DNA of 64,000 nucleotides from an uncultured Carboxylicivirga sp. (GTDB lineage: Bacteria > Bacteroidota > Bacteroidia > Bacteroidales > Marinilabiliaceae), in contig CANLLN010000011.1 in NCBI GenBank assembly GCA_947491945.1, forward strand, positions 1 to 64,000. The letters run 5' to 3'. The notes beneath the pieces are model-generated. The model made no database searches and was not told the origin of the DNA. It saw only the letters and a program-made list of their open reading frames with translations. Both the position numbers and the translations under genes were made by a program. Within the stretch, counting starts at the first letter, position 1. Each line of letters begins with the position of its first letter. This document shows, piece after piece, positions 44,585 to 52,505 of the stretch.

Positions 44585-47245
44585 CTAAAACTTCACGGTG
44601 TATCGCACATAGGGGATGGGTATAGGAAACAGACTAAACTGCTTAAGGGAGCGCTCAATCTCTCCGGTAGCTTCAATTTCTCTATCGGAGAAATACAGGA
44701 AGAAAGGATTCTGACGACCATATGTATTCATGATGCCTACGCTCCACAAACGGCTACCCCAATGCCTTTTCTTATGAAAATTAAACCCCACATCTAAACG
44801 ATGAAAGTTGGGCATACGATAGCTATTACGCTCCGCAATATACTGATTATAACCTCCCGTATTATCTGATTCAGCAGTAGGGAGTGGAGGTGCATAATAC
44901 TTTTTCTCGGGCAAGGTAAGGGGGTTACCCGTACCAAAAGTCCAGGTTGCACCCATATCTACTTTTTCAGAAAATTTATAGGTTGTATAAAGTGACACAT
45001 CATGCGTACGGTCAAAGTTGGCCGGAAACTCACGTCCATTGTTCAGTTCATCAAACTGATTGGTACTTTTAGAATAAGTATAACCCAACCAGCCCGATAA
45101 ATTACCCATCTTGCGATGCAGCAGCAGTTCCACCCCATACGACTGTCCCTTACCAACAGTCAGCTTACTCTGCCAGTCCGACGAGAAATCAAAATAACCC
45201 GCCGTTTCTTTATATGCCAGTATATCCTTTAACTTCTTATAATAAAATTCTACCGATAAATTAAAACCATTAGCGATTTCATACTCCAGCCCCAGTGCAT
45301 ACTGAGAGGCTCGCATCGGCGCGATGTTATCAGACACTGGCAACCATAAATCGGTGGGCATAGCTACAGTTGCCGTACGCAGCAGGTGCATATATTGTGT
45401 CATCTGACTATAAGCTGCCTTAACCGATAAATTATCATGCATGAGAAAACGAGCGGACAAACGCGGTTCGGCCGACCAGTAAAACTTATCACTTTCGGTT
45501 TGAAAAAGAGAAAAATGCCCACCAATATTCATCTTAAGACGGGGCAGTAAATGAAAATCATCCTCCACATAAAAGCGATATTCAGAGCGATACATACGTG
45601 TGCCACCAAATGTTGTGTCAACAGGTGTTCCTCCGGCTATCTCAGCCAGTACAACATCAATACCCGGATAGAAAATATGACCTATGGCATTGGCGCCAAA
45701 ACGAATATAATGACGCGCAGATGGCATATAGTCCACATCCACTTTAGCACTTACATCACGAATACCACTGTAATACTCTTGACTACCCTTATTCCACACA
45801 TCTTTAGATACATAGTTTAAGGTTTGATCAATGAAGAATCGATAATCACTATAGGTAAGTGTTGTATTAGCAAACATCTTATTCCCAAACACATGATTCC
45901 AGCGCACTGACCCCACATAATTGCGCCAGCCCATATCACTTTCATCGTAGGTTTTCACAGTTTGTCGGGGCACATCCTCGGGAGCATTGATAACTATATT
46001 TTGCTCATTGTAAGAAATTCCGTACTGATCCTTGCCCATATAGGCACTGAGATGGAGCCGATCCTTATGAGACAGGCGATAATTAAGTTTCGCATTGAAA
46101 TCGTAGAAATAGTATCGGCTTTTATCAGCCTCCTTCATCTGCCACAAACTGGTCATTATATCCAAATAAGTGCGCCGAAAAGAGGCAGAAAATGAGGACT
46201 TATCTTTAATGAGTGGTCCCTCAACAGCTAGTTTACTGGACAACAAACCCACACTGGCCACTCCTTTATATTCCTGAACATTACCGTCATACATGCGAAT
46301 ATCTACAACCGATGATAGGCGTCCGCCATAGCGCGCAGGAAACCCCCCTTTAATAACCCGAACACTATTAACGGCATCGGCATTAAAAATAGAGAAGAAA
46401 CCCAGCAGATGACTGGAGTTATAGATGGGTACATCATCCATCAATACCAGGTTTTGATCAGGGCCGCCACCTCGTACGTACAACTCACTAAAACCTTCAC
46501 CACCACTCTGTATGCCGGGTAATAGCTGAATACTCTTTACTACATCAACTTCTCCTAAATACACGGGCACGTTTTTTATCTGCTCGATGGGCACATCGAT
46601 AGTACCTGTACGCGTACTTTTAACTTGTTGCGGCACACGATGACCCACAACGGCAATCTCCTCCAGCTCCTTTTTGGGTTCCATCATAAAGTAAAGCACA
46701 GTATCCTTTTCGAGCTGCATATAGTGATGTGCATTTTTATAACCCACGTAAGAACTACTTAGGTGGACAAAGCCCCGCGGCATGGCAATACTAAAGAAAC
46801 CAAAATTATTACTGACTGTTCCCAACAACAGATCAGGCTCATAGATATTGGCTTGAATAAGGGCCTCGCGCGATTGACGATCAAGCACATAACCTTTAAT
46901 CACAAATTTACGATCACCATCGTCCTGTACCTGAATAATAACTTTATTGCCACGCACGATATAACCGGCAGGGCAATTACTAAATAAAGCATCCAGAATT
47001 TCGCGTACCGTCCCTGATAGTTGCATAAGACTTATGCTATCCTGAAAACACAACTGGTTACTATAACTGAATACAATGCCAGTTTGCTGCTCAATATCAC
47101 CCAGAAAATCATGGGTAGAAACATTTTCTGAAGACAGGTTAACAGGGGTATATAACACGTTTTGCCCGCTCAAACTGACAGTCATCAGTAGAACAAGCAA
47201 AACAACATAAAGACGTTTAAAAGTATGCTGTAAGATTATTGACAT
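44585..47245 (-). CDS. TonB-dependent outer-membrane receptor with STN signalling domain
   Basis: 886 residues. Signal peptide about 1-28; STN domain about 35-105 (FLGDIEQQTGIVFSYSN, SGTVREILDALF), which talks to a FecR anti-sigma; CarboxypepD_reg-like domain about 108-195; plug about 215-320 (GGEGFSELYVRGGGPDQNLVLMDDVPIYN); then a 22-strand barrel ending in a terminal VKF aromatic. It is the receptor of a cell-surface signalling system, with sigma and FecR genes upstream and DUF4249 downstream. The ligand (iron, vitamin, peptide or glycan) cannot be told. Confidence 0.92.
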   Translation of the reverse strand: MSIILQHTFKRLYVVLLVLLMTVSLSGQNVLYTPVNLSSENVSTHDFLGDIEQQTGIVFSYSNQLCFQDSISLMQLSGTVREILDALFSNCPAGYIVRGNKVIIQVQDDGDRKFVIKGYVLDRQSREALIQANIYEPDLLLGTVSNNFGFFSIAMPRGFVHLSSSYVGYKNAHHYMQLEKDTVLYFMMEPKKELEEIAVVGHRVPQQVKSTRTGTIDVPIEQIKNVPVYLGEVDVVKSIQLLPGIQSGGEGFSELYVRGGGPDQNLVLMDDVPIYNSSHLLGFFSIFNADAVNSVRVIKGGFPARYGGRLSSVVDIRMYDGNVQEYKGVASVGLLSSKLAVEGPLIKDKSSFSASFRRTYLDIMTSLWQMKEADKSRYYFYDFNAKLNYRLSHKDRLHLSAYMGKDQYGISYNEQNIVINAPEDVPRQTVKTYDESDMGWRNYVGSVRWNHVFGNKMFANTTLTYSDYRFFIDQTLNYVSKDVWNKGSQEYYSGIRDVSAKVDVDYMPSARHYIRFGANAIGHIFYPGIDVVLAEIAGGTPVDTTFGGTRMYRSEYRFYVEDDFHLLPRLKMNIGGHFSLFQTESDKFYWSAEPRLSARFLMHDNLSVKAAYSQMTQYMHLLRTATVAMPTDLWLPVSDNIAPMRASQYALGLEYEIANGFNLSVEFYYKKLKDILAYKETAGYFDFSSDWQSKLTVGKGQSYGVELLLHRKMGNLSGWLGYTYSKSTNQFDELNNGREFPANFDRTHDVSLYTTYKFSEKVDMGATWTFGTGNPLTLPEKKYYAPPLPTAESDNTGGYNQYIAERNSYRMPNFHRLDVGFNFHKKRHWGSRLWSVGIMNTYGRQNPFFLYFSDREIEATGEIERSLKQFSLFPIPIPYVRYTVKF

Positions 47246-47267
47246 AAAATATTAATCACCTCCGAAA

Positions 47268-48251
47268 TTAATCAGAGATGATCAATTTGTTATCATTAAT
47301 CTCAAATTTTTTCTTGAAATGGATGCGCAGCTCCACTAAAACATCATCCAAAGAGGGATTTTTAAAGCGTGAAGTAATATTTAGGGTCGATCTACTAGCG
47401 TTATTTACAATAAATTCCACTTCATCAAAGTAATCCTGCACCGTTTTCAGCACCTCGCTAAGGCTTGCCTTATTAAATACGATGGTGCCGGTTTTCCAAG
47501 CCATGTAGTTATCCGAGTGAAGCGACCGTTTTTTCATCATTCCCCCGCTGAAAAGGGCTTCCTCCCCAGCTACTACCTCTAACTGCTGATCGCCACCAAT
47601 AAAAAGCACGCGCCCTTCGTTTACCGATAAGGTGATTAACTCCTTGGTTTCATCAATATTAAATGCGGTGCCTAACACTTTCACCCGGGCATCCCCCACC
47701 TCAACAATAAATGGTTTATCCGGATTCTTAGCCACCTTAAAATAGGCCTCCCCCTTCAAACGAAGACGACGTTCATCACCCCGAAAATCTTTTTCAAACA
47801 GCAACTCGCTATCACGATTTAAGGCTACTTCTGAGGCATCCGCCAGCACTATATTGCCCACCTTGTCCTGAGTGTAAAACGCCTCCCACTTGCCAAAGCC
47901 GGGCACCCGCTCGTACAAACCGTATGCAGCCAGCAGCAAAAGCGCAGGCACCATCACTGCTGCTATGCGTAAAATCGTATGCCGCAGTACCGCACCCTTA
48001 TGAGACATGCCCACACGCATTTTGAACTGCGCAAAATCAGCCATCACATCCACCGAGCGAAAAGCCTCAAGACCTTGAGATTGCTCCCACACACGCTCCA
48101 TTTGTCGCAGATAGGTCGTATTTTCATCTGATTCATCCAACCAAGCATTAAGCGTCTGGTTTTCATCCGACGTTAACTCACCTACCAGCTGTTTTACAAT
48201 CAGTTCATCGATATGCTTACTCGGCTCATTCATGTTTGTCTGCTTATTCAT
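47268..48251 (-). CDS. FecR-family anti-sigma factor
   Basis: About 327 residues. N-terminal cytosolic part with the usual LVGELTSDENQTLNAWL segment, one membrane helix about 87-105 (HTILRIAAVMVPALLLLAAYG), then a periplasmic FecR domain (VLADASEVALNRDSELLFEKDF, EAYFKVAKNPDKPFIVE, VKVLGTAFNI) and a C-terminal STN-contacting domain. Start at 48251 is preferred; ATG at 48233 also possible. It relays receptor occupancy to the ECF sigma factor at 48561-49148. Confidence 0.9.
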   Translation of the reverse strand: MNKQTNMNEPSKHIDELIVKQLVGELTSDENQTLNAWLDESDENTTYLRQMERVWEQSQGLEAFRSVDVMADFAQFKMRVGMSHKGAVLRHTILRIAAVMVPALLLLAAYGLYERVPGFGKWEAFYTQDKVGNIVLADASEVALNRDSELLFEKDFRGDERRLRLKGEAYFKVAKNPDKPFIVEVGDARVKVLGTAFNIDETKELITLSVNEGRVLFIGGDQQLEVVAGEEALFSGGMMKKRSLHSDNYMAWKTGTIVFNKASLSEVLKTVQDYFDEVEFIVNNASRSTLNITSRFKNPSLDDVLVELRIHFKKKFEINDNKLIISD

Positions 48252-48297
48252 CCTTCCTAACAAAAGATTACGCTCTTTGAAATATAAGTATCGGTGC

Positions 48298-48471
48298 TTA
48301 ATGGAAATCCATTACTCCAAAGATGTTTGTCTCTCTGGCCTCTTCCTCTCTTATTTCCTCTTTCAAAGTGGTCTTCACCGGTTCTTGTGCAATTTTTTCC
48401 TGCTCGGCCTTCACTTGCTTCTCATCCACCGGAGAAAGCAAATCTGCTAATAATTGAAAAACAAATTCCAT
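48298..48471 (-). CDS. Small highly charged ORF between sigma and FecR genes
   Basis: 57 codons, ATG at 48471 to TAA at 48298, on the same strand as its neighbours. It reads MEFVFQLLADLLSPVDEK... followed by a Glu/Lys/Arg-rich helix (QVKAEQEKIAQEPVK) and ends GVMDFH. No signal peptide; no known family. It sits inside the sigma-to-FecR gap, so it may be a small partner of the signalling pair. Coding status is suggested by strand, position and composition only. No plus-strand frame here is better supported. Confidence 0.4.
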   Translation of the reverse strand: MEFVFQLLADLLSPVDEKQVKAEQEKIAQEPVKTTLKEEIREEEARETNIFGVMDFH

Positions 48472-48560
48472 GGTTGTCTTATTTTAAAACTTGCAAATAC
48501 ATCGTGTCAGTAATTATGACAACGCTCTTATAGCTTACACGTATTGCCTTTATCATTTTT

Positions 48561-49148
48561 TTATTTATTTATCATCACCCACACAAAAGCAAGCCACACC
48601 TGTAGATAAGCTGCCAGGTGCTTACGCATAATTTTAAGGGCTTTACTAATCTGCGTCTCTACCGTACGCTTCGATAAATCCAGGCGGTCGGCAATCTCCT
48701 GATTCGTGACACCTTCAAAACGACTCATTTCAAAAATGCGCTTACATTGCGTAGGTAAACCTTTTATAATGGTGTAAATTTTCTGTTGTAGTTCGGTCTC
48801 CTCCAACTTATCATCAACAAAGGCTTCTTCCGATTTATTAATCTGATAAATATTAGCATGGTGATCGCGCCTTATCTGTGTGTGCTTTATCTGATTCAAA
48901 CATCGATTGCGCACCGATTGATATAAGTGTGCTTTTAAGGAAGAGTGTATTTTAATCACCTTCCTTTTCTCATAAAAATTAACAATAACATCTTGCACTA
49001 GGTCACGCGCCAGATCATCATCTATCACAACCTTGCGGGCAAACACCACCAATTGGGCATAATAACGAACGAACAGCTCCTGATAAGCTGCTTCATCACC
49101 TCTTTCGATCCCTTTTATTAATTCAATATCGTTAAGTTCCTTCTGCAT
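48561..49148 (-). CDS. ECF sigma factor of the FecR/TonB-receptor module
   Basis: 195 residues from ATG at 49148 (MQKELNDIEL). Region 2 around 15-85 (YQELFVRYYAQLVVFARK, DDLARDLVQDVIVNFYEKR) and region 4 around 125-180 (LPTQCKRIFEMSRFEGVTNQEIADRLDLSKRTVETQISKALKIMRKHL). First gene of the sigma - small ORF - FecR - receptor - DUF4249 group. A longer frame from 49208 starts in a poor context. Activity should be held by the FecR-like protein until the receptor binds its ligand. Confidence 0.9.
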   Translation of the reverse strand: MQKELNDIELIKGIERGDEAAYQELFVRYYAQLVVFARKVVIDDDLARDLVQDVIVNFYEKRKVIKIHSSLKAHLYQSVRNRCLNQIKHTQIRRDHHANIYQINKSEEAFVDDKLEETELQQKIYTIIKGLPTQCKRIFEMSRFEGVTNQEIADRLDLSKRTVETQISKALKIMRKHLAAYLQVWLAFVWVMINK

Positions 49149-49265
49149 TAAGGTATGGCTGTAATTAGTAGAAAAGCAAAAATATAAATTCATTGCTAAT
49201 CGTCTCACTTAAAAGACCACTAAATGCAATGCGTAATATTTTTTGATTTTTTTTCGTCTTTAGAA

Positions 49266-49295
49266 TTGCGTAATCAACCATTTTGACTATATTTG
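49266..49295 (+). promoter_or_regulatory. Promoter of the tRNA-Pro gene
   Basis: TTG (49266-49268), exactly 19 nt, then TATATTTG (49288-49295): a perfect match to the Bacteroidota housekeeping consensus, 11 nt upstream of the tRNA 5' end. Confidence 0.85.
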
Positions 49296-49306
49296 CAGCA
49301 CAATTA

Positions 49307-49384
49307 CGGGATGTGGCGCAGCCCGGTTAGCGCACTGGTCTGGGGGACCAGGGGTCGCAGGTTCAAATCCTGTCATCCCGACCA
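49307..49384 (+). tRNA. tRNA-Pro, anticodon GGG
   Basis: Acceptor stem CGGGATG (49307-49313) pairs with CATCCCG (49374-49380), then A plus a genomically encoded CCA. D-loop GCGCAGCCCGGTTAGCGC, anticodon arm CTGGT-CTGGGGG-ACCAG giving anticodon GGG, and a T-arm with GGTTCAAATCC. All four arms fold. The gene's 3' end is the integration site of the prophage and is kept intact. Confidence 0.97.
49360..49384 (+). repeat. Predicted left attachment site (attL) in the tRNA-Pro 3' end
   Basis: Integrases of this kind recombine at tRNA 3' ends. Here the integrase gene starts 130 bp after the tRNA and reads away from it. The core probably lies in the T-arm/acceptor region ending ATCCCGACCA. The matching copy would be past the right edge of the window, so the core cannot be measured. 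Confidence 0.55.
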
Positions 49385-49403
49385 AAGTAAAAACCTCAAT
49401 ATT

Positions 49404-49433
49404 AAGCGATTACATTAGTAGTCGCTTTTTTTA
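49404..49433 (+). terminator. Terminator downstream of tRNA-Pro
   Basis: AAGCGATTAC (49404-49413) pairs with GTAGTCGCTT (49418-49427) over a 4-nt loop (one G-U pair), followed by seven Ts. It is in prophage-side DNA, so the tRNA may now use a phage-supplied terminator. Confidence 0.8.
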
Positions 49434-49514
49434 TGCTTTTTTTTTCAGGTGGTTTTTGTACCTTTTTACCCCACGAAATCGGATAGAATTTAGTTTTTTT
49501 TTAGTTTTTTTTCT

Positions 49515-50732
49515 ATGGCCACAGCTCGATTGATTTTAAAACGGAAACCAAACAAGGATAATCTTTACCAGATTATGATCCTTATTTCGCACAAAGGCAC
49601 CAATACCGAATTAGCCACAAAAGTTGCTATTGATAAAAAGTACTGGGGCAACGAACAGATAAAAAGAGGATGCACGCAAGTTGACAATGTACGAGCCACC
49701 AATCGCAGCCTTTCGGTTAAGCTCAACGATGCCTGGGATTACATTGAGGAACTGGAGGAGCGGCGTAAGATCGACCACATGAGCGCTAAGCAAATTGGAG
49801 AGTACATCAAGAAAGGGGGCAGCGCCTTTAATAACAATGCCGATTTTCTCGCATACTTCGAGAGTTACATTCCCAAGATCGACAACCAGGGAACACGCGA
49901 ACGCTACAACTCAACACTCACCATCCTAACCGAGTACAGCAAAGGCACCTTATTGTTTTCCGAAATCAATAAACCCTGGCTGAACCGATTTAAGGAGTGG
50001 CGCATTGAAGAAACATCGCCCGGCACCGCCAACATCGATTTACGAAATATCCGTGCACTTTTCAATCGGGCAATAGATGTGGATGAGCTCATTGATCAGA
50101 ACCTCTACCCCTTCCGAAAGTTTGAATTTGCAAAAGCTCAACCGCGTAACCTCAGATTGCCTATTGAAGCCATTCGCCTGATACGCGATTTCGAAGCAAA
50201 GGATCAGTACACCTCACTGGCTCGCGATTTCTTTATGCTCTCATTCTACCTCATTGGCATGAATAACAGCGACATATACGAAATAGCCGACATCAACGAT
50301 GGTCGCATTGAGTACGATCGGCGCAAAACAACCAAACGCTATTCCATAAAAGTAGAGCCCGAAGCCCAAGCCATTATTGATAAACGAAAAGGCTTCAATG
50401 CACTACTCATCTACCAGGAGCGGTACGCAAACTTTAAAAACCTGACCAAGCAGATGAATAAACACCTGAAAACCTTGGCGAAAGATATTAACGCTAAGCT
50501 GGAGGAAGATCAGGTTAAAGGCATCACCATCCCTGAAGAGCTTGTTATGTACCATGCACGACACACTTGGGCAGGTATTGCAGCCAAGAAACCCATAGGA
50601 GCCAGCAAGCCCCTCATCGCCCAGGCACTCGGCCATGGTAAAACCACTGTTACTGATACCTACTTCGACTACGACTGGGAGCTAGTGGATGACCTAAACA
50701 GAAAGGTACTGGATGAAATGAAAAAAGGCTAA
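49515..50732 (+). CDS. int: Tyrosine recombinase (phage integrase), Bacteroidota type
   Basis: 405 residues: an N-terminal arm-binding domain (about 5-95), a SAM-like core-binding domain (about 105-200) and the catalytic domain. Nucleophile is Tyr383 (VTDTYFDYD), with Arg349 in YHARHTW and His374 in ALGHGK. Arg I is not where expected: the segment reads LIGMNNSDIYE, and the HxxR His is replaced by Tyr. Such changes are known in IntDOT-type integrases. It is read inward from the tRNA-Pro attachment site and is the only plus-strand phage gene here. A poly-T-rich leader precedes it. Confidence 0.93.
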   Translation: MATARLILKRKPNKDNLYQIMILISHKGTNTELATKVAIDKKYWGNEQIKRGCTQVDNVRATNRSLSVKLNDAWDYIEELEERRKIDHMSAKQIGEYIKKGGSAFNNNADFLAYFESYIPKIDNQGTRERYNSTLTILTEYSKGTLLFSEINKPWLNRFKEWRIEETSPGTANIDLRNIRALFNRAIDVDELIDQNLYPFRKFEFAKAQPRNLRLPIEAIRLIRDFEAKDQYTSLARDFFMLSFYLIGMNNSDIYEIADINDGRIEYDRRKTTKRYSIKVEPEAQAIIDKRKGFNALLIYQERYANFKNLTKQMNKHLKTLAKDINAKLEEDQVKGITIPEELVMYHARHTWAGIAAKKPIGASKPLIAQALGHGKTTVTDTYFDYDWELVDDLNRKVLDEMKKG

Positions 50733-50761
50733 CCGAAACCGGCTAGCCTTTACTTTAGTTT
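50725..50761. terminator. Bidirectional terminator between integrase and lysis genes
   Basis: AAGGCTA (50725-50731) pairs with TAGCCTT (50744-50750), with an inner CCG/CGG pair, overlapping the integrase stop codon. Followed by TACTTTAGTTTTTTTC on plus; A-rich on the other side, so it can end both converging transcripts. Confidence 0.7.
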
Positions 50762-50976
50762 TTTTCAAATTTTGCGCGTAATATCTCCATTTCTAGCCGT
50801 GTTTTTTTCAGCTTAAGCCGGTAAGTCAGGTATCCGAATATAACCCCTACAAAACCAAAACCCAAACCAATAATCGGTGCCCAACTTGCTAATATAGTGA
50901 ACAAGCTACCGCCTGTTACGGGTCCAAGTATCTCGATTCGCCAAGCCAACAAACCAGTTATAATATGCTCTCTCAT
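50755..50976 (-). CDS. Small membrane protein, possible holin
   Basis: 73 residues. One or two membrane segments (ITGLLAWRIEILG and FTILASWAPIIGLGFGFVGVIFGYLTY) followed by a basic-acidic tail (KLKKTRLEMEILRAKFEKN). This plan (hydrophobic hairpin plus charged tail) is common for holins and small phage membrane proteins, and its place right after the endolysin gene fits. No family match can be claimed. It is the last gene of the minus-strand phage operon. Confidence 0.55.
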   Translation of the reverse strand: MREHIITGLLAWRIEILGPVTGGSLFTILASWAPIIGLGFGFVGVIFGYLTYRLKLKKTRLEMEILRAKFEKN

Positions 50977-50994
50977 GCGTGTGAGTTTTTTAGG

Positions 50995-51216
50995 TTAAAA
51001 CAGCTTCCACCATTTCTTTTCTTTTTTCTGCTCCTGGTCGCTTTCCAGTTCAATGTTCACTTCCGATCCTTTCTTGACCTTACCGTCAACGGTCACATTA
51101 ACCTGGTTGCCGGTGTTGCTGTTGCTATCCATCCAGCTATACACCAACGCGCCACCTATGAACATCCCCATGAACAGGAAGGTGGTACACATAAATACTT
51201 TACCTTTTAATGTCAT
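50995..51216 (-). CDS. Small single-pass phage membrane protein
   Basis: 73 residues. A hydrophobic N-terminus (VFMCTTFLFMGMFIGGALVYSWM) would anchor it with the rest outside, and the tail is charged and ends EKKWWKLF. The spacer region NTGNQVNVTVDGK is hydrophilic. It could be a spanin-like or lysis-regulating protein; the evidence is position (between endolysin and the holin-like gene) and topology only. Start ATG at 51216 is 4 bp from the endolysin stop. Confidence 0.5.
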   Translation of the reverse strand: MTLKGKVFMCTTFLFMGMFIGGALVYSWMDSNSNTGNQVNVTVDGKVKKGSEVNIELESDQEQKKEKKWWKLF

Positions 51217-51219
51217 ACC

Positions 51220-52143
51220 TCAATCCTTTATGTACCGCGAAACGGCGTAAATACTTCTTAATCGTCGCTTATGAATAACCACCTGATCGCCAACACGGCT
51301 TCCGTTATTGTTGCTATTTCCTTCGTGCGTTACCACGTAGCCATGCCGGTCTAGTCGTAGTATCTCACCAACATGACCAACACGCCCAAGGCGGTCGTAG
51401 TAAAAGGTAGCTGCATCGCCTGTTTTAAACTGAGTACGATTGCGCTTGAATCCTTGCGAGCGGTACCATATCACATCCTTATCCTTTGCGAAATTAGGCG
51501 ACCACGCACTATTGGGGTTGGGTATAGATAGTATCGAATAGTTAAACGATGACTTGGCCGCACACCATGCTATACGCTGCTCAGGCTTAAAGCCTACTCT
51601 TTTGGCGTATTCGTCGATGATAGGGCTTCTGTTCGTTGTCACTTCCTTAACGCCTACCTGCTGCATGAGGTTATAGGTAAGTATCTCACGCACGGCATCA
51701 CCACTCAGCGTATTATATTGCTCCGGTGTGAGCTTAATAATATCCAGGTGAGCAAATGCCGGATGCTCCAACCTATCAAACTGATTATAATTATATACCT
51801 GCCCATTAACGGCCATGGTAGCCGCCAGCAGAAAGCCAATGATCAAGGCCGTGCTTAGCTTATACTTCAATTCGGGCTGCAAGGTCTTAAATCCGGTATA
51901 ATAGTCGGCAATGATATTCTTAAACACATTGGGTAACATGATTCTTAAGATGATCCATGCCACGCCGGCAGATACCAAAGCGCGAACAACACCTAATGCG
52001 ATATAATCGACTTCACCAAAAAAGTTGGTTACTAACTTAATACCGGCTACATCTCTTAATAGCCAGTTGAAAAGGAAAAATAGCAGGATCCCCGCCGGTA
52101 TCCATACTAATTCCAGCTTGAAAATTTTAAAGAATGTTTTCAT
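51220..52143 (-). CDS. Phage endolysin with N-terminal membrane helices and CHAP-like domain
   Basis: 307 residues. Three hydrophobic segments (about 11-28, 50-70 and 97-112) come first; the hydrolase follows with Cys194 (IAWCAAKSSFNYS), His257 (GRVGHVGEI) and Glu274/Asn276 (VTHEGNSN), the Cys-His-Glu/Asn pattern of CHAP/NlpC peptidases. It should cut peptide bonds in peptidoglycan to release phage. The membrane part is unusual: typical endolysins have none or only a signal-arrest helix. Domain assignment is by motif. Confidence 0.78.
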   Translation of the reverse strand: MKTFFKIFKLELVWIPAGILLFFLFNWLLRDVAGIKLVTNFFGEVDYIALGVVRALVSAGVAWIILRIMLPNVFKNIIADYYTGFKTLQPELKYKLSTALIIGFLLAATMAVNGQVYNYNQFDRLEHPAFAHLDIIKLTPEQYNTLSGDAVREILTYNLMQQVGVKEVTTNRSPIIDEYAKRVGFKPEQRIAWCAAKSSFNYSILSIPNPNSAWSPNFAKDKDVIWYRSQGFKRNRTQFKTGDAATFYYDRLGRVGHVGEILRLDRHGYVVTHEGNSNNNGSRVGDQVVIHKRRLRSIYAVSRYIKD

Positions 52144-52186
52144 TTAAATTGGTTTTAAATCTTGATACTTATGTCTTGATACTTTT

Positions 52187-52486
52187 TCAATTTTCCTCAA
52201 GCATCATACACGCCTGCCCGCAGTACAGCACCGGGTAAGGCTTCAATGCCTTCTTAATTTCCGCCACTTGTTCTACACTTACCTCAATAGCCTTGGTACT
52301 GGTGGCAATGTCCACGGCCAGTTTGTAGGCTTTCAGCTTCTCTAATTCGTCGCCCTCCTGCTTGTTGGCCAAGGCCGAGGCGCAGACATCTTTAAGCGTT
52401 ACTACTTTTTTACCGCCACCTTCAATTGGTTCGGTCAGATCGTTGCCGTTAAGGGCTTTCAAATTTCTGTTAAAATTTACTTTCAT
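52187..52486 (-). CDS. Small phage protein of unknown function
   Basis: 99 residues from ATG at 52486 (MKVNFNRNLKALNG); a longer frame to 52555 runs into the previous gene. No known family. The sequence begins with a short polar region and then a helical stretch with SVEQVAEIKKALKPYPVLYCGQACMMLEE. Position between the 346-residue structural gene and the endolysin suggests a minor structural or lysis accessory role. Two late Cys residues are notable. It overlaps the preceding frame by none. Confidence 0.6.
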   Translation of the reverse strand: MKVNFNRNLKALNGNDLTEPIEGGGKKVVTLKDVCASALANKQEGDELEKLKAYKLAVDIATSTKAIEVSVEQVAEIKKALKPYPVLYCGQACMMLEEN

Positions 52487-52505
52487 GATTATTTTTTTAG
52501 TTGAT

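Noticed and set aside
48232-48533. Two overlapping plus-strand frames of 72 and 79 codons
   Set aside because: They run against all neighbours and begin in the FecR start region; the minus-strand 57-codon frame fits the operon better.
49430-49512. Poly-T rich stretch ahead of the integrase as a regulatory RNA
   Set aside because: Apart from the hairpin at 49404-49427, no stable structure or conserved motif could be drawn by eye.
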